Made by a program: the position numbers and the translations under genes. A stretch of 64,000 bases of DNA from Caballeronia telluris. Lineage in GTDB: Bacteria; Pseudomonadota; Gammaproteobacteria; Burkholderiales; Burkholderiaceae. Within the stretch, counting starts at the first letter, position 1. Each line of letters starts with the position of its first letter. This document shows positions 17,361-26,054 of this stretch, piece after piece. The stretch lies in contig NZ_FCNZ02000010.1 in NCBI RefSeq assembly GCF_001544495.1, positions 1 through 64,000 of the forward strand, written 5' to 3'. The notes below the pieces were generated by a model, which was not told where the DNA came from, did not search any database, and saw only the letters and a list, made by a program, of their open reading frames with translations.

Positions 17361-18701
17361 GTGAACGACCAGACACTGCCGGTGGCGAGCACCGACCCGG
17401 ATGAAACCATGCTGATCCCGCAACCGGGCGGGCGGCGCGCGGGGCAGGGCGGCATGGGCGCGCCCGCGCATTCGCAGCAACACGCGGGCGCGAACGCCCG
17501 GCCATCGCGGCAGGCGCCGGTCATAGACGTCGCGAGCGGTCTGAACCCGCTCCTGCGCGCCGCCAACCCGCTGCTCGAACTCGCGCTGCCATTGCGCACG
17601 CGTCCGTCGCTGACCGATATCGAGGCGTTGCGCGCCCAACTCGTGCAGATGGTTAGCGCTTTCGAGCACGACGCGCGCGCGAGCGGCATCGACAACGAAC
17701 GGCTTGCTGCAGCGCGCTATTGCCTGTGCACCTGCATCGACGAGGCGATCTCCGGCACGCCATGGGGCAGCGGCGTGTGGGCGAGCCGCAGCCTGCTCGT
17801 AACGTTTCACAACGAGGCGTCGGGCGGCGAGCGCTTTTTCCTGATCCTGCAAAGACTCGCGCAAGACCCGGCGGGAAACGTCGACGTCCTCGAACTGATC
17901 TACGTGATGTTGTCGCTTGGCTTCGAGGGTCGCTATCGCCTGATCGATGGCGGACGCACGCAACTGGAGTCCGTTCGCGAACGGCTGGAGCGCATGATCC
18001 GCGCGCAGCGCGGCGCCTTCGAGACGGAACTGTCGCTGCATTGGCAGCCGGTGCAGCGCACGCGCCGCCGGCTGTCGCAACTCGTGCCGCTGTGGGTGGC
18101 GGCGGCGCTCGCCGGCGTCGTGCTGGCCGCGACGCATGTGGCGCTCGGCGTGAGCCTGAACCGCGCATCGGACCCGGTATTCGATGCGATGAACCGGATT
18201 CGCGCGAACCCGCCGCCGCAGCATGCCGTCGCCGCGCCGCTCGCGGCGATGCCCGCCGCGAGCGCGAAGCTTGCGACGTTTCTCGCGCCGGACATCGCGC
18301 AGGGACTCGTCACGGTGCGCGAGGGAGCCGACCGCACGGTGGTGGCGATCAACGGCGACGGGCTGTTCGCATCCGCCAGCGCGACGCCCGACCCCGCCTA
18401 TGACGCGCTGCTGACGAGAATCGCCGATGCGCTGAAGGCGGTGCCGGGCAAGGTAGTGGTCACCGGTCACACGGATGACCAGCGGCTTTTGTCGGCGCGT
18501 TTCCCGTCGAACTGGCATTTGTCGCAGGTGCGCGCCGACAGCGTGCGCGCGCGGCTCGCGGCGGCCACCGGCACGCCGGAACGCTTCACCGCCGAAGGAC
18601 GCGGCGACGCCGAGCCGCTTGCCCCGAACGACACGCCAGCGGGGCGCGCGAAGAACCGCCGCGTGGAGATCACCTTGCTTGCACCGGGAGCGTCGTCATG
18701 A
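17361..18701 (+). CDS. tssL: T6SS inner-membrane protein TssL with OmpA-like C-terminus
   Basis: TssL joins TssM in the envelope-spanning complex. The 446-residue protein starts at a GTG preceded by GAAGGATGAAACC. The cytoplasmic DotU domain (about 60-235) has NPLLRAANPLLELALPLR, C.C.DEAI..TPWG and FHNEASGGERFF motifs. A single transmembrane helix lies at about 241-265. The periplasmic part ends in an OmpA-like peptidoglycan-binding domain (about 345-446) with GHTDD..L.S.RFPSNWHLSQ.RADSVR and GRGD..P...N.T..GRAKNRRVEI. This is an extended TssL; the operon has no TssJ. Confidence 0.95.
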   Translation: MNDQTLPVASTDPDETMLIPQPGGRRAGQGGMGAPAHSQQHAGANARPSRQAPVIDVASGLNPLLRAANPLLELALPLRTRPSLTDIEALRAQLVQMVSAFEHDARASGIDNERLAAARYCLCTCIDEAISGTPWGSGVWASRSLLVTFHNEASGGERFFLILQRLAQDPAGNVDVLELIYVMLSLGFEGRYRLIDGGRTQLESVRERLERMIRAQRGAFETELSLHWQPVQRTRRRLSQLVPLWVAAALAGVVLAATHVALGVSLNRASDPVFDAMNRIRANPPPQHAVAAPLAAMPAASAKLATFLAPDIAQGLVTVREGADRTVVAINGDGLFASASATPDPAYDALLTRIADALKAVPGKVVVTGHTDDQRLLSARFPSNWHLSQVRADSVRARLAAATGTPERFTAEGRGDAEPLAPNDTPAGRAKNRRVEITLLAPGASS

Positions 18702-18741
18702 CGCGCCGCTTCGAAAACATCGCCCGACGGGGAGACATCGA

Positions 18742-21700
18742 ATGAAAAAGTTCGCTGGATGGATAAAGACGCCTCAAGGCCTGACCCTCGTGGGCGTGGC
18801 CGGGCTTGCGCTCGCGTTGTGGTTCGAAGGGCCGCTCTTCGCGTTCGGCTCTCACGTGCCGCTCGACACGCAGCAAAGCCGCTGGTTCGCGATCGGCTTC
18901 CTGCTGCTGGCCTGGGCGCTGGCGTGGGCCGGCCGCTCCCTCGCCGGGCGGATCGTCAACGTGCGCTTCGTCAGCGGCGTGGCGGCGCAGACGCCTTCGC
19001 AGGCCGCCAGCAGCGCCGACATCGCGCTCTTGCGCGAACGCTTCGAACAGGCGCTTGCCATGCTGCGCAAGGTCCGCGTGAAAGGCACCTTCGGCAGCCA
19101 GTGGATGTACCAGTTGCCGTGGTACATGTTCATCGGCGCGCCGGGCACCGGCAAAACCACCGCGCTCACGCATTCCGGGCTGCGCTTCCCGCTGCGCGAA
19201 AAGCTCGGCGACGATGCGATCGGCGGTGTCGGCGGAACGCGTCATTGCGACTGGTGGTTCACCGACGACGCCGTGCTCGTCGACACAGCCGGCCGCTACA
19301 CGACGCAGGACAGCGACGCCCAGGCCGACGAGTCCGCCTGGTCCGGGTTCCTGCAACTGCTGCGCAAATATCGTCCGCGCCGTCCGCTGAATGGGATCAT
19401 CGTCGCGCTGTCGGCGGCGGATCTCCTGCGCCAGGACGATGACGCACGCGCCGCGCACGTGCGGGTCGTGCGCGCCCGGCTGCACGAACTCACGGAGCGT
19501 CTCGGCATGCGCTTCCCAGTCTATCTGGTGGTGACGAAGTGCGACCTGCTCGCCGGCTTCACCGAGTTCTTCGACGACCTCGGCGAGCAGGAGCGCGCGC
19601 AGGTGTGGGGCATGACGTTCCCGCTCGATGAATCGGCGAGTGCGGACAGTGCGCTCGGCGCGTTTCCCGCCGAATTCGATGCGCTCGGCACGCGGCTTCA
19701 TGCGCGCGTGCTGCATCGCATGCAGCGCGAAACCGACGTGCATCGACGCGCGCTGATCTACGCGTTTCCGCAACAGTTCGCGGGTCTTCAGCCGGCGCTG
19801 CGCCGTTTTCTCGACGACACCTTTCGCGGCACGCGCTACGAAGCCGCGCCGCTGCTGCGCGGCGTCTATTTCACGAGCGGCACGCAGCATGGTCGGCCGA
19901 TCGACCGCGCGATCAGCTCGCTGGCGCAGCGCTTCGGCTTGAACCGCGATGTGGCCTTCAACCGCGAGGCGGCCGGCCGTGCGTACTTCATCAACCGGCT
20001 GCTGACGGATGTCGTGATCGGCGAGGCCGGGCTTGCTGGCGCCAATCCGCGGCTCGAGCGCTGCCGCGCGTGGCTGCAGCGAGGCGGCCTCGCGCTGATC
20101 GGCGTCGCGCTCGCGCTTGCGCTGGCAGGCATGGCAGTGAGCTACGAGCGCAACCGTGGGTTCGTCGCGTCGTTCGATCAGCAGATGCATCGCCTGCAGC
20201 AAATGACGCAAGCGCGCGGCAACGACGGCGATCCGCTCGCGGTGCTGCCGCTTCTCGATGCGGCGCGCGCGCTTCCCGGCGGCTACGCGGACGCGGGCAA
20301 GCCGGTGCCGTGGCTCACGCGCCTGTGGCTGTATCAGGGCGACAAGCTCGGTCAGCAGGCGCAGGTGACCTACCGGCGTCTGCTCGACCAGGCGTTGCTG
20401 CCGCTCGCCGTCGCGCGGCTCGCGGACGCGCTGCGTCACGGCGCGGCGGACTCGCCCGAACATCGCTACGAAGCGCTGCGCACCTACCTGATGCTCGGCG
20501 ATCCGCGTCACTACGACGCCGACGCAGTGCGCGCATGGGTGGCGCGCGACCTCCAGCGCGACGCGAACGCGGCCCAGCAGCGCGCGCTCAATGCGCATCT
20601 GGCGGCGCTCTTCGAGCAATCCCGCTTCGACCCGTCGCTGCCGCTCGACAGCGCGCTGATCGCGCAGGCGCGTGCCAGTCTCGGCGCGTTGCCGCTCGCG
20701 CAGCGCATCGGCGATCGCGTGGATCGCGAACTGAACCATGCGAACCTGTCTGCGTTCAGCGTCAGCGAGGCTGCCGGGCCGAACGCGCCGCTCGTGCTCG
20801 CGCGTGCGAGCGGGGCGGCGCTGACGGGCGGCGTGCCGGGCGCCTACACGCGCGCCGGCTACGCCCAGTACATGCGAGTACGCGACGCCGCGCTGGCCGA
20901 TGTCGCGAAAGACGCGTGGGTACTCGGCCGCGACGACGTCGCGCCGACTCCGGAAGGCATCGCCGGGTTGCGAGCCGCGCTCGACCAGCGCTATTTCGAT
21001 GCGTATATCCGCGCGTGGGATGGCCTGCTTGCGGACGTGACCGTCGCGCCGTTCACGGGCTTGTCCGATGGCGCGCGGGCCGCGAACCAGTTGTCGGCGC
21101 ACGGCTCGCCACTGAAGAAGCTGATCGTCGCGGCGGCGCGGGAAACGACGCTTGCCGATGTGTCCGTCGGACGGACGACGAGCGAGCACGGCGCGCAGGC
21201 CGCCGGCCCTATCGAAGCGGCGCGCAGGCGCGTCGCCGCCGCGCTCGGCAGTGAGGCGGTGCCAGCGGCACCCGCGGCCGAAACGGTGTCGACCACGACG
21301 CCGGTCGATGCGCACTTCCAGGCTCTGCATGACCTCGCGGGCAAGCCGGCTGACGCCGCCGCGCTCGATCAGGCCTTCGCGCCGCTGAAGGACGCAGCCG
21401 TCTTTCTCGACGCAGCGGACGCCGCGCGTCGCATGGGCCAGGCCGCGCCCGCTGGCGACGCGCTGGGCAAGCTCAGGCTCGCGAGCCAGACGCTGCCCCC
21501 GCCGCTCGCGCCGGTGGCCGTATCGCTCGCGGCGACGGGCGGCTCGCTGCTCGAAGGCGGCGAGCGTGCCCGCCTGAATGCGCAATGGAACGCGAGCGCA
21601 GGCCAGTTGTGCCACAAGGCGCTCGACGGCCGCTATCCGCTCGTTCGCACCTCCACGCGCGATGCCGCATCGGACGACTTCGCCAGGCTCTTCAGCCCGG

Positions 21701-22269
21701 GCGGCCTCATCGACGACTTCTTCCAGAAGAACCTCGCGGCGCTGGTCGATACCAGCACGCCCGTCTGGCAATGGCGCGCGGGCGCGGCGCCCGCCGGCAT
21801 GCCGCGCGATGTGCTCGCGCAGTTCCAGCGCGCCGCGCAGATCCGCGACGCGTTCTTTCGCGACGGCGGGCGCGACCCGTCGGTCCGCTTCGCCGTGAAG
21901 CCGCTCGCGATCGATGCGTCGGTCGCGCAACTGACGCTCGATATCGACGGCCAGCAACTCGTCGTCAGGCCGGATACGCTGCAGTCGATGTTCTTCCAGT
22001 GGCCGGGCGCAAAGAATACGGGGCACGCGCGCGCGGAATTCGCGCCGCAGGCGGGCGGACAGGCCGTCTCGTTCGATACCAGCGGCCCGTGGGCGCTGCT
22101 GCACTTGATCGATGCGGGAAAGCTCGAAGCGACCGCGCAGCCCGAGCGTTACAAGCTGACGCTCGAATCGGCGGGCCGCAAGGCCGTGCTCGAACTCGAT
22201 GCGAACAGCGTCGTCAATCCGTTCCGGCGCGCGCCGCTCGAACAGTTTCGCTGCCCGGATCATCTGTGA
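18742..22269 (+). CDS. tssM: T6SS inner-membrane protein TssM (IcmF)
   Basis: TssM is the large pillar of the T6SS membrane complex. The 1175-residue protein has two N-terminal transmembrane helices (about 14-36 and 48-68), a cytoplasmic NTPase-like domain with an intact Walker A GAPGTGKTTALTHSG near 133-147, and a third transmembrane helix near 448-470. A long periplasmic region follows, ending in the IcmF C-terminal domain (WPG..N...R.EFAPQ...QAVSFDTSGPWALLHLID). The ATG at 18742 has GGAGA upstream. A longer open frame back to 18475 overlaps tssL and is not coding. It shares one base with tagF (TGATG). Confidence 0.96.
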   Translation: MKKFAGWIKTPQGLTLVGVAGLALALWFEGPLFAFGSHVPLDTQQSRWFAIGFLLLAWALAWAGRSLAGRIVNVRFVSGVAAQTPSQAASSADIALLRERFEQALAMLRKVRVKGTFGSQWMYQLPWYMFIGAPGTGKTTALTHSGLRFPLREKLGDDAIGGVGGTRHCDWWFTDDAVLVDTAGRYTTQDSDAQADESAWSGFLQLLRKYRPRRPLNGIIVALSAADLLRQDDDARAAHVRVVRARLHELTERLGMRFPVYLVVTKCDLLAGFTEFFDDLGEQERAQVWGMTFPLDESASADSALGAFPAEFDALGTRLHARVLHRMQRETDVHRRALIYAFPQQFAGLQPALRRFLDDTFRGTRYEAAPLLRGVYFTSGTQHGRPIDRAISSLAQRFGLNRDVAFNREAAGRAYFINRLLTDVVIGEAGLAGANPRLERCRAWLQRGGLALIGVALALALAGMAVSYERNRGFVASFDQQMHRLQQMTQARGNDGDPLAVLPLLDAARALPGGYADAGKPVPWLTRLWLYQGDKLGQQAQVTYRRLLDQALLPLAVARLADALRHGAADSPEHRYEALRTYLMLGDPRHYDADAVRAWVARDLQRDANAAQQRALNAHLAALFEQSRFDPSLPLDSALIAQARASLGALPLAQRIGDRVDRELNHANLSAFSVSEAAGPNAPLVLARASGAALTGGVPGAYTRAGYAQYMRVRDAALADVAKDAWVLGRDDVAPTPEGIAGLRAALDQRYFDAYIRAWDGLLADVTVAPFTGLSDGARAANQLSAHGSPLKKLIVAAARETTLADVSVGRTTSEHGAQAAGPIEAARRRVAAALGSEAVPAAPAAETVSTTTPVDAHFQALHDLAGKPADAAALDQAFAPLKDAAVFLDAADAARRMGQAAPAGDALGKLRLASQTLPPPLAPVAVSLAATGGSLLEGGERARLNAQWNASAGQLCHKALDGRYPLVRTSTRDAASDDFARLFSPGGLIDDFFQKNLAALVDTSTPVWQWRAGAAPAGMPRDVLAQFQRAAQIRDAFFRDGGRDPSVRFAVKPLAIDASVAQLTLDIDGQQLVVRPDTLQSMFFQWPGAKNTGHARAEFAPQAGGQAVSFDTSGPWALLHLIDAGKLEATAQPERYKLTLESAGRKAVLELDANSVVNPFRRAPLEQFRCPDHL

Positions 22270-22916
22270 TGCAAACGCCCGGAACCGCCGGCTGCTTCGG
22301 CAAGGTGCGAGGCAACGGCGACTTCGTCTCGCGACGCCTGCCGCACCTGTTCGTCGAGCCGTGGGACGCCATGCTGCAGGCCGGCATGCTCGCGACCCGC
22401 GCGGCGCTCGGGCACGCATGGCTCGGTGCCTATCTGGACGCGCCGTTGTGGTGTTTCGCCCTTGGCGGCGATGTCGTGGGAGGGAGCGGGTGGGCGGGCG
22501 TGCTGATGCCGAGCGTGGATCTCGCCGGACGCCACTTTCCCCTGACGATCGCGGCTCCCGTCGATCCGGGCGCGCTACCGCTCTGGCTGCCGAAAGCCGG
22601 CGCGTGGTTCGAGCGCTGCCGCGAACTCGCGCTGGCGACGCTGGAAAATGGTTCGCGTCTCGCCGATCTGGATGAGGGCGTGGTCGCGCTTTCGCCGGTC
22701 TGCCCGACCGTGCGGGCGGGAGCGGGCATCGAGGTGTCGGACGATGCCGTCGCACGCTGCATGAGCGTCTGGTGGACCGAAGGATCGGACAGCGTCGCGG
22801 CGTCGCTGCGAGGCTGTAGCGGCCTGCCGGATGCCGCGCGCTTCGCCGGCCTCATCGACGGCCGGGTCGGCGGCTGGGCGTGGCATCGTCCATTGACGGA
22901 GCGCGCCGGAACCTAG
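22269..22916 (+). CDS. tagF: T6SS-associated regulator TagF
   Basis: In systems studied, TagF represses T6SS after translation, acting against the FHA protein independently of the kinase. The 215-residue protein opens with the family signature GCFGKVRGNGDFVSRRLP, then W.......LG..W...YL..PLW.F, GVLMPS.D..GR.FPLT and a C-terminal WW.....L.DAA.FAGLIDG segment. It is the last gene of the structural operon and overlaps the tssM stop by one base. Its TAG stop and the stop of the convergent pppA share the palindrome CTAG (22913-22916). Confidence 0.92.
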   Translation: MQTPGTAGCFGKVRGNGDFVSRRLPHLFVEPWDAMLQAGMLATRAALGHAWLGAYLDAPLWCFALGGDVVGGSGWAGVLMPSVDLAGRHFPLTIAAPVDPGALPLWLPKAGAWFERCRELALATLENGSRLADLDEGVVALSPVCPTVRAGAGIEVSDDAVARCMSVWWTEGSDSVAASLRGCSGLPDAARFAGLIDGRVGGWAWHRPLTERAGT

Positions 22917-23734
22917 CCGGCGTCGACGCTGACAATCACTGCGGTCACGTTGTCCCTGCCTCCGGATTCAAGGGCTAGATCGATCAGACGCCGGCATCCT
23001 GCTTCGATCTCCGATCCGTGCAGCCGTGCAAGGACCGCTTCGATCTCGTGATGCGGCACTTCGCCGTGCAGCCCGTCACTGCACAGCAGATAGCGGTCGC
23101 CGGGCGCGCACGCGTGCGCTTCGATGACAGGTGCCACCGATGGCAGCGGCCCGAGCGCCTGCAGGAGCACGTTGCGCGGCGGCAAATGGTCGATGGTGCC
23201 GAGATCGAGTGCCTGCTGGTAGAGCGTCTGATCGCGCGACAGTTGCTGCAACGCGCCATTGCGATAACGGTAGAGCCGGCTGTCGCCCACCTGGAACGCG
23301 ATCAGGAGGTCGGGGGCGAGCGGCCGCCAGATGCCCGTCAAGGTCGTGCCCATCGAACGATGCGTCGCGATGCGCTCGCTTACGTTGATCGCGTGGAGCG
23401 TGGCGTTCGCGTCGTCGAGCGCATAGGTCAGCGCGCGGAGCGCCGCCAGCGTGTCGTCGTGGATCGTGGCATCGGGGTCGACGGCGAGCTTCGTGCTCTC
23501 GCGCACCCGTGCCGTTGCAAGAATCGCTGCGAGGCGCTCGAGCGCAATCGAACTGGCCCGTGCACCGAACGCGTGGCCGCCTATACCGTCGGCGACGGCA
23601 AACAGGTTCAGGCTCGCGTCGATCAGAAAACGGTCCTCATTCTCCCGGCGCACGCGCCCCGGATCGGACAGGCCGCACGCCGAGCAGCCGCCGAGGCGCA
23701 GCAGCGCCGGCGTCGGCAGTGTGTCGAAAATCAT
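22913..23734 (-). CDS. pppA: PP2C-type Ser/Thr phosphatase PppA
   Basis: PppA removes the phosphate that PpkA adds to the FHA protein and so resets the T6SS. The 273-residue protein has the PP2C metal-binding motifs in order: RRENEDRF near 29-36, VADGIGGHAFG near 47-57 with the metal-ligand aspartate, the GTTLTG block near 128-133, GDSRLYRYR, LLCSDGL, and a C-terminal GGRDNVTAVIV. GGGAGA precedes the ATG. It is the last gene of the four-gene operon that begins with fecR, 40 bases after ppkA. Confidence 0.94.
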   Translation of the reverse strand: MIFDTLPTPALLRLGGCSACGLSDPGRVRRENEDRFLIDASLNLFAVADGIGGHAFGARASSIALERLAAILATARVRESTKLAVDPDATIHDDTLAALRALTYALDDANATLHAINVSERIATHRSMGTTLTGIWRPLAPDLLIAFQVGDSRLYRYRNGALQQLSRDQTLYQQALDLGTIDHLPPRNVLLQALGPLPSVAPVIEAHACAPGDRYLLCSDGLHGEVPHHEIEAVLARLHGSEIEAGCRRLIDLALESGGRDNVTAVIVSVDAG

Positions 23735-23774
23735 GGTCGGGTCTCCCTCGATGAGAGCGCTTGCGCGCGCCCTG

Positions 23775-25166
23775 TCATTGCAGTCCGACGTCGCGCCGGA
23801 AGCGGGCGCGATCGTGTTCGTTCGTGATCGTGATGGCGAGGCTTTCGTACAGTGCCGGCAGGCTGGCGGCGCGCGCGGCTTCGCGCCGGGCCAGGATGTT
23901 CGCTATCGGTCCGAGATACACAGCCAGTTTCAGCGCGGCAGCCTGCGTCTCTTCGACGCTCGGGTGCGGAAAGTGCGAACCATCCGGTGGCGTCGCGCGA
24001 TGCGTGGCGCACGTCAACACGTCATCGGCGAAGGCGTCGGTGAACTGTCTGCGACCCTTGTCCGAGGGGATATGCGGAGCGAGCAGTGCGACGAGCGCAG
24101 AAAGCTCCGCCGTGCGCGCCGCGCCGCGAGCGACGAGCAGGCGCGCGACCGGCCCGACCTGCGAGGCGAGCCGCGCCTCGATGCCGGCGAGCGTCGCGGT
24201 GGACCATGCAGCGGGCGAGCCCACGCAGTCGCCGCGCGACGATTCCGCAGCCGGGGCAGCGGACCAGGTCTGAACACTCGCCGCCGTAACGAGCACGGTG
24301 CGATCGATCTCGTGATCGCCGTGCGCGCTGCCCGACGCTCCCATCGCGTCGGTCAGGGCCTGTTGCAGCGCCGCCGGTGTCTGGAAGCGCGCTGCCGGGT
24401 CCTTTGACAGTGCGCGTATCAGCACTTCATCGAACGCCGCGGGCAATGCCGGGTTGCAGAGCGATGGCGCACGCGGCGTCTCGCGCAGCACCTGTTGCAT
24501 CACCGCAACTGGCGAGCTTCCAACGAACGGCCGCTGACCCGTGAGCATCTGGTAGAGCACGACCGCCGCCGAAAAAAGATCGGAGCGGCCATCGGCGGGA
24601 GCCCCCGAGAATTGCTCCGGCGACATGTAGCTGGGCGTGCCGACGACGGAACCGGCGACCGTCAGCGTCGACGATTCGACGTGCGCGATGCCGAAATCGG
24701 TCACCTGCAACCGGCCGTGTGCGGTGACGAGCAGGTTCGCCGGCTTGATGTCGCGGTGGACGATGCCGTGCGCGTGGGCAAAGCCGAGCGCGGCCAGCAA
24801 CTGGCTGAACCAGCCGAGCGCCGTGTACATCTCGACGGGGCCGCCGCTCGCATCGAGCAGGAGATCGAGTCCGCGTCCCGCGACGAACTCCATCGCGATA
24901 TAGGCGGTGTCCGGGGTCTCGCCATAGTCGTAGACGCCGACGATGTTCGGATGCGACAGCCGCCCCGCCGCTTGTGCCTCGTTGCGAAAGCGCGCCATCA
25001 GGCTTGCGCGCTCGCCGGTCTCGAATAGCTCGTGGCGAATCGTCTTGAGCGCCACGAGCCGGTCGAGGCGCGGATCGAACGCGCGATACACGACGCCCAT
25101 CGCGCCGGCACCGAGCGTCCCTTCGATGCGGTACCTGCCGAGGGACCTGACGGGCGGCGGTTCCAT
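23775..25166 (-). CDS. ppkA: Hanks-type Ser/Thr kinase PpkA with duplicated C-terminal module
   Basis: This kinase likely phosphorylates the T6SS FHA protein. The 463-residue protein has an N-terminal kinase domain (11-280) with the glycine-rich loop GAGAMG (19-24), the ATP lysine in VALK (41), HRDIKPAN with catalytic D139, DFG at 157-159, and the activation segment GTPSYMSPEQ. After a linker, two similar helical modules follow (about 325-395 and 405-463), each with L...LGP.A..L..R.AARAA.L..L. No transmembrane helix was found, unlike the PpkA of P. aeruginosa, so signal reception may fall to the neighbouring membrane sensor. It follows that sensor gene by nine bases. Confidence 0.93.
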   Translation of the reverse strand: MEPPPVRSLGRYRIEGTLGAGAMGVVYRAFDPRLDRLVALKTIRHELFETGERASLMARFRNEAQAAGRLSHPNIVGVYDYGETPDTAYIAMEFVAGRGLDLLLDASGGPVEMYTALGWFSQLLAALGFAHAHGIVHRDIKPANLLVTAHGRLQVTDFGIAHVESSTLTVAGSVVGTPSYMSPEQFSGAPADGRSDLFSAAVVLYQMLTGQRPFVGSSPVAVMQQVLRETPRAPSLCNPALPAAFDEVLIRALSKDPAARFQTPAALQQALTDAMGASGSAHGDHEIDRTVLVTAASVQTWSAAPAAESSRGDCVGSPAAWSTATLAGIEARLASQVGPVARLLVARGAARTAELSALVALLAPHIPSDKGRRQFTDAFADDVLTCATHRATPPDGSHFPHPSVEETQAAALKLAVYLGPIANILARREAARAASLPALYESLAITITNEHDRARFRRDVGLQ

Positions 25167-25175
25167 CGCGCTGCC

Positions 25176-26054
25176 TCAGGCCTCGATCATCTTGAACGCT
25201 TCCACGAGGCTCGTCTTCATGCGCGCGAACGAAGCGGCGAGGGAAGCGATCTCGTCGCGGCCGCGTTCTGTGAACGTGGCGCCGTCGAGCTTGCCGAGGC
25301 TCGCTTCGTCGGCGGCCCGTGAAAGCGCGCGAATGCGCCGCGTCACGAGCAGGTGGACCATCGCGTTCAGCGCGAGCAGCAGCCACACGAATACCACCAG
25401 CAGGGACACCAGGAACGTGCGCAGCATCGTTTCGCTGTGCGCGACCGGCAGTGCCATCGGCACCGAAACGAATTCCGCGCCGATCACTTCGTGCATCGCC
25501 CAGTTGAAGCCGTTGTCGGGACCGTACTTGTCGATCAGCGTCTTCGGCGCCCTGGACGGCACGCTGTGGCATTCCATGCACGCGACGTCGTTGATCCGGT
25601 TCGGACGCGCGATATACAGGTTGGGCCCGGACGGCGTGTCGCGCACACCCACCACTTCCTTGAGTTCGGGCTTGTCGCGCAGGTGGCGGATGACATCGGT
25701 TTCCCAGTCGCTCGGGCGGTCGCGCGGATTGGTCGGATTGAGCATCGTGGAACGATACGAATAGCCCGTGAGGTGCTTTTGCACCGTCATCAGCGTTTCG
25801 ATCGCGGAGAACGCCGGTACCGACTGCGGCACGAAGCTGTATTTCAGCTGCGTTTGCAGGAGCGGCGTGACCTGGGTTGAGGTGTAGTTCTGCGCCGCGC
25901 CCGCCGCTTCCATCAGGACGCGGGCGTTCTGCACGGTTTCTTCGACCGCCGAGCGCCGCAGCAGATCGCGTGCGGCGAAGCCCGCCGCGACGAAGCCGAT
26001 CAGGAAGACTGCGAGGAACACCAGGTTGAATTTGACGGCGAGCGACAGCTTCAT
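25176..26054 (-). CDS. Membrane sensor with Tll0287/DUF3365-like heme domain and HAMP
   Basis: This 292-residue protein has a transmembrane helix at about 8-27, a periplasmic domain of about 180 residues, a second helix at about 212-236 and a cytoplasmic HAMP-like segment (237-290) that ends the protein. The periplasmic domain carries CMECH at 159-163, a CxxCH motif for covalent heme c, in the DUF3365/Tll0287 context (P.N.A...CMECHS, YG...GFNW..HE..GAEFVSVPM). There is no kinase or methyl-accepting domain, so output must pass to a partner. Its start overlaps the fecR stop (ATGA) and ppkA follows nine bases after its end, which makes PpkA the obvious partner. That link is inference. Confidence 0.85.
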   Translation of the reverse strand: MKLSLAVKFNLVFLAVFLIGFVAAGFAARDLLRRSAVEETVQNARVLMEAAGAAQNYTSTQVTPLLQTQLKYSFVPQSVPAFSAIETLMTVQKHLTGYSYRSTMLNPTNPRDRPSDWETDVIRHLRDKPELKEVVGVRDTPSGPNLYIARPNRINDVACMECHSVPSRAPKTLIDKYGPDNGFNWAMHEVIGAEFVSVPMALPVAHSETMLRTFLVSLLVVFVWLLLALNAMVHLLVTRRIRALSRAADEASLGKLDGATFTERGRDEIASLAASFARMKTSLVEAFKMIEA

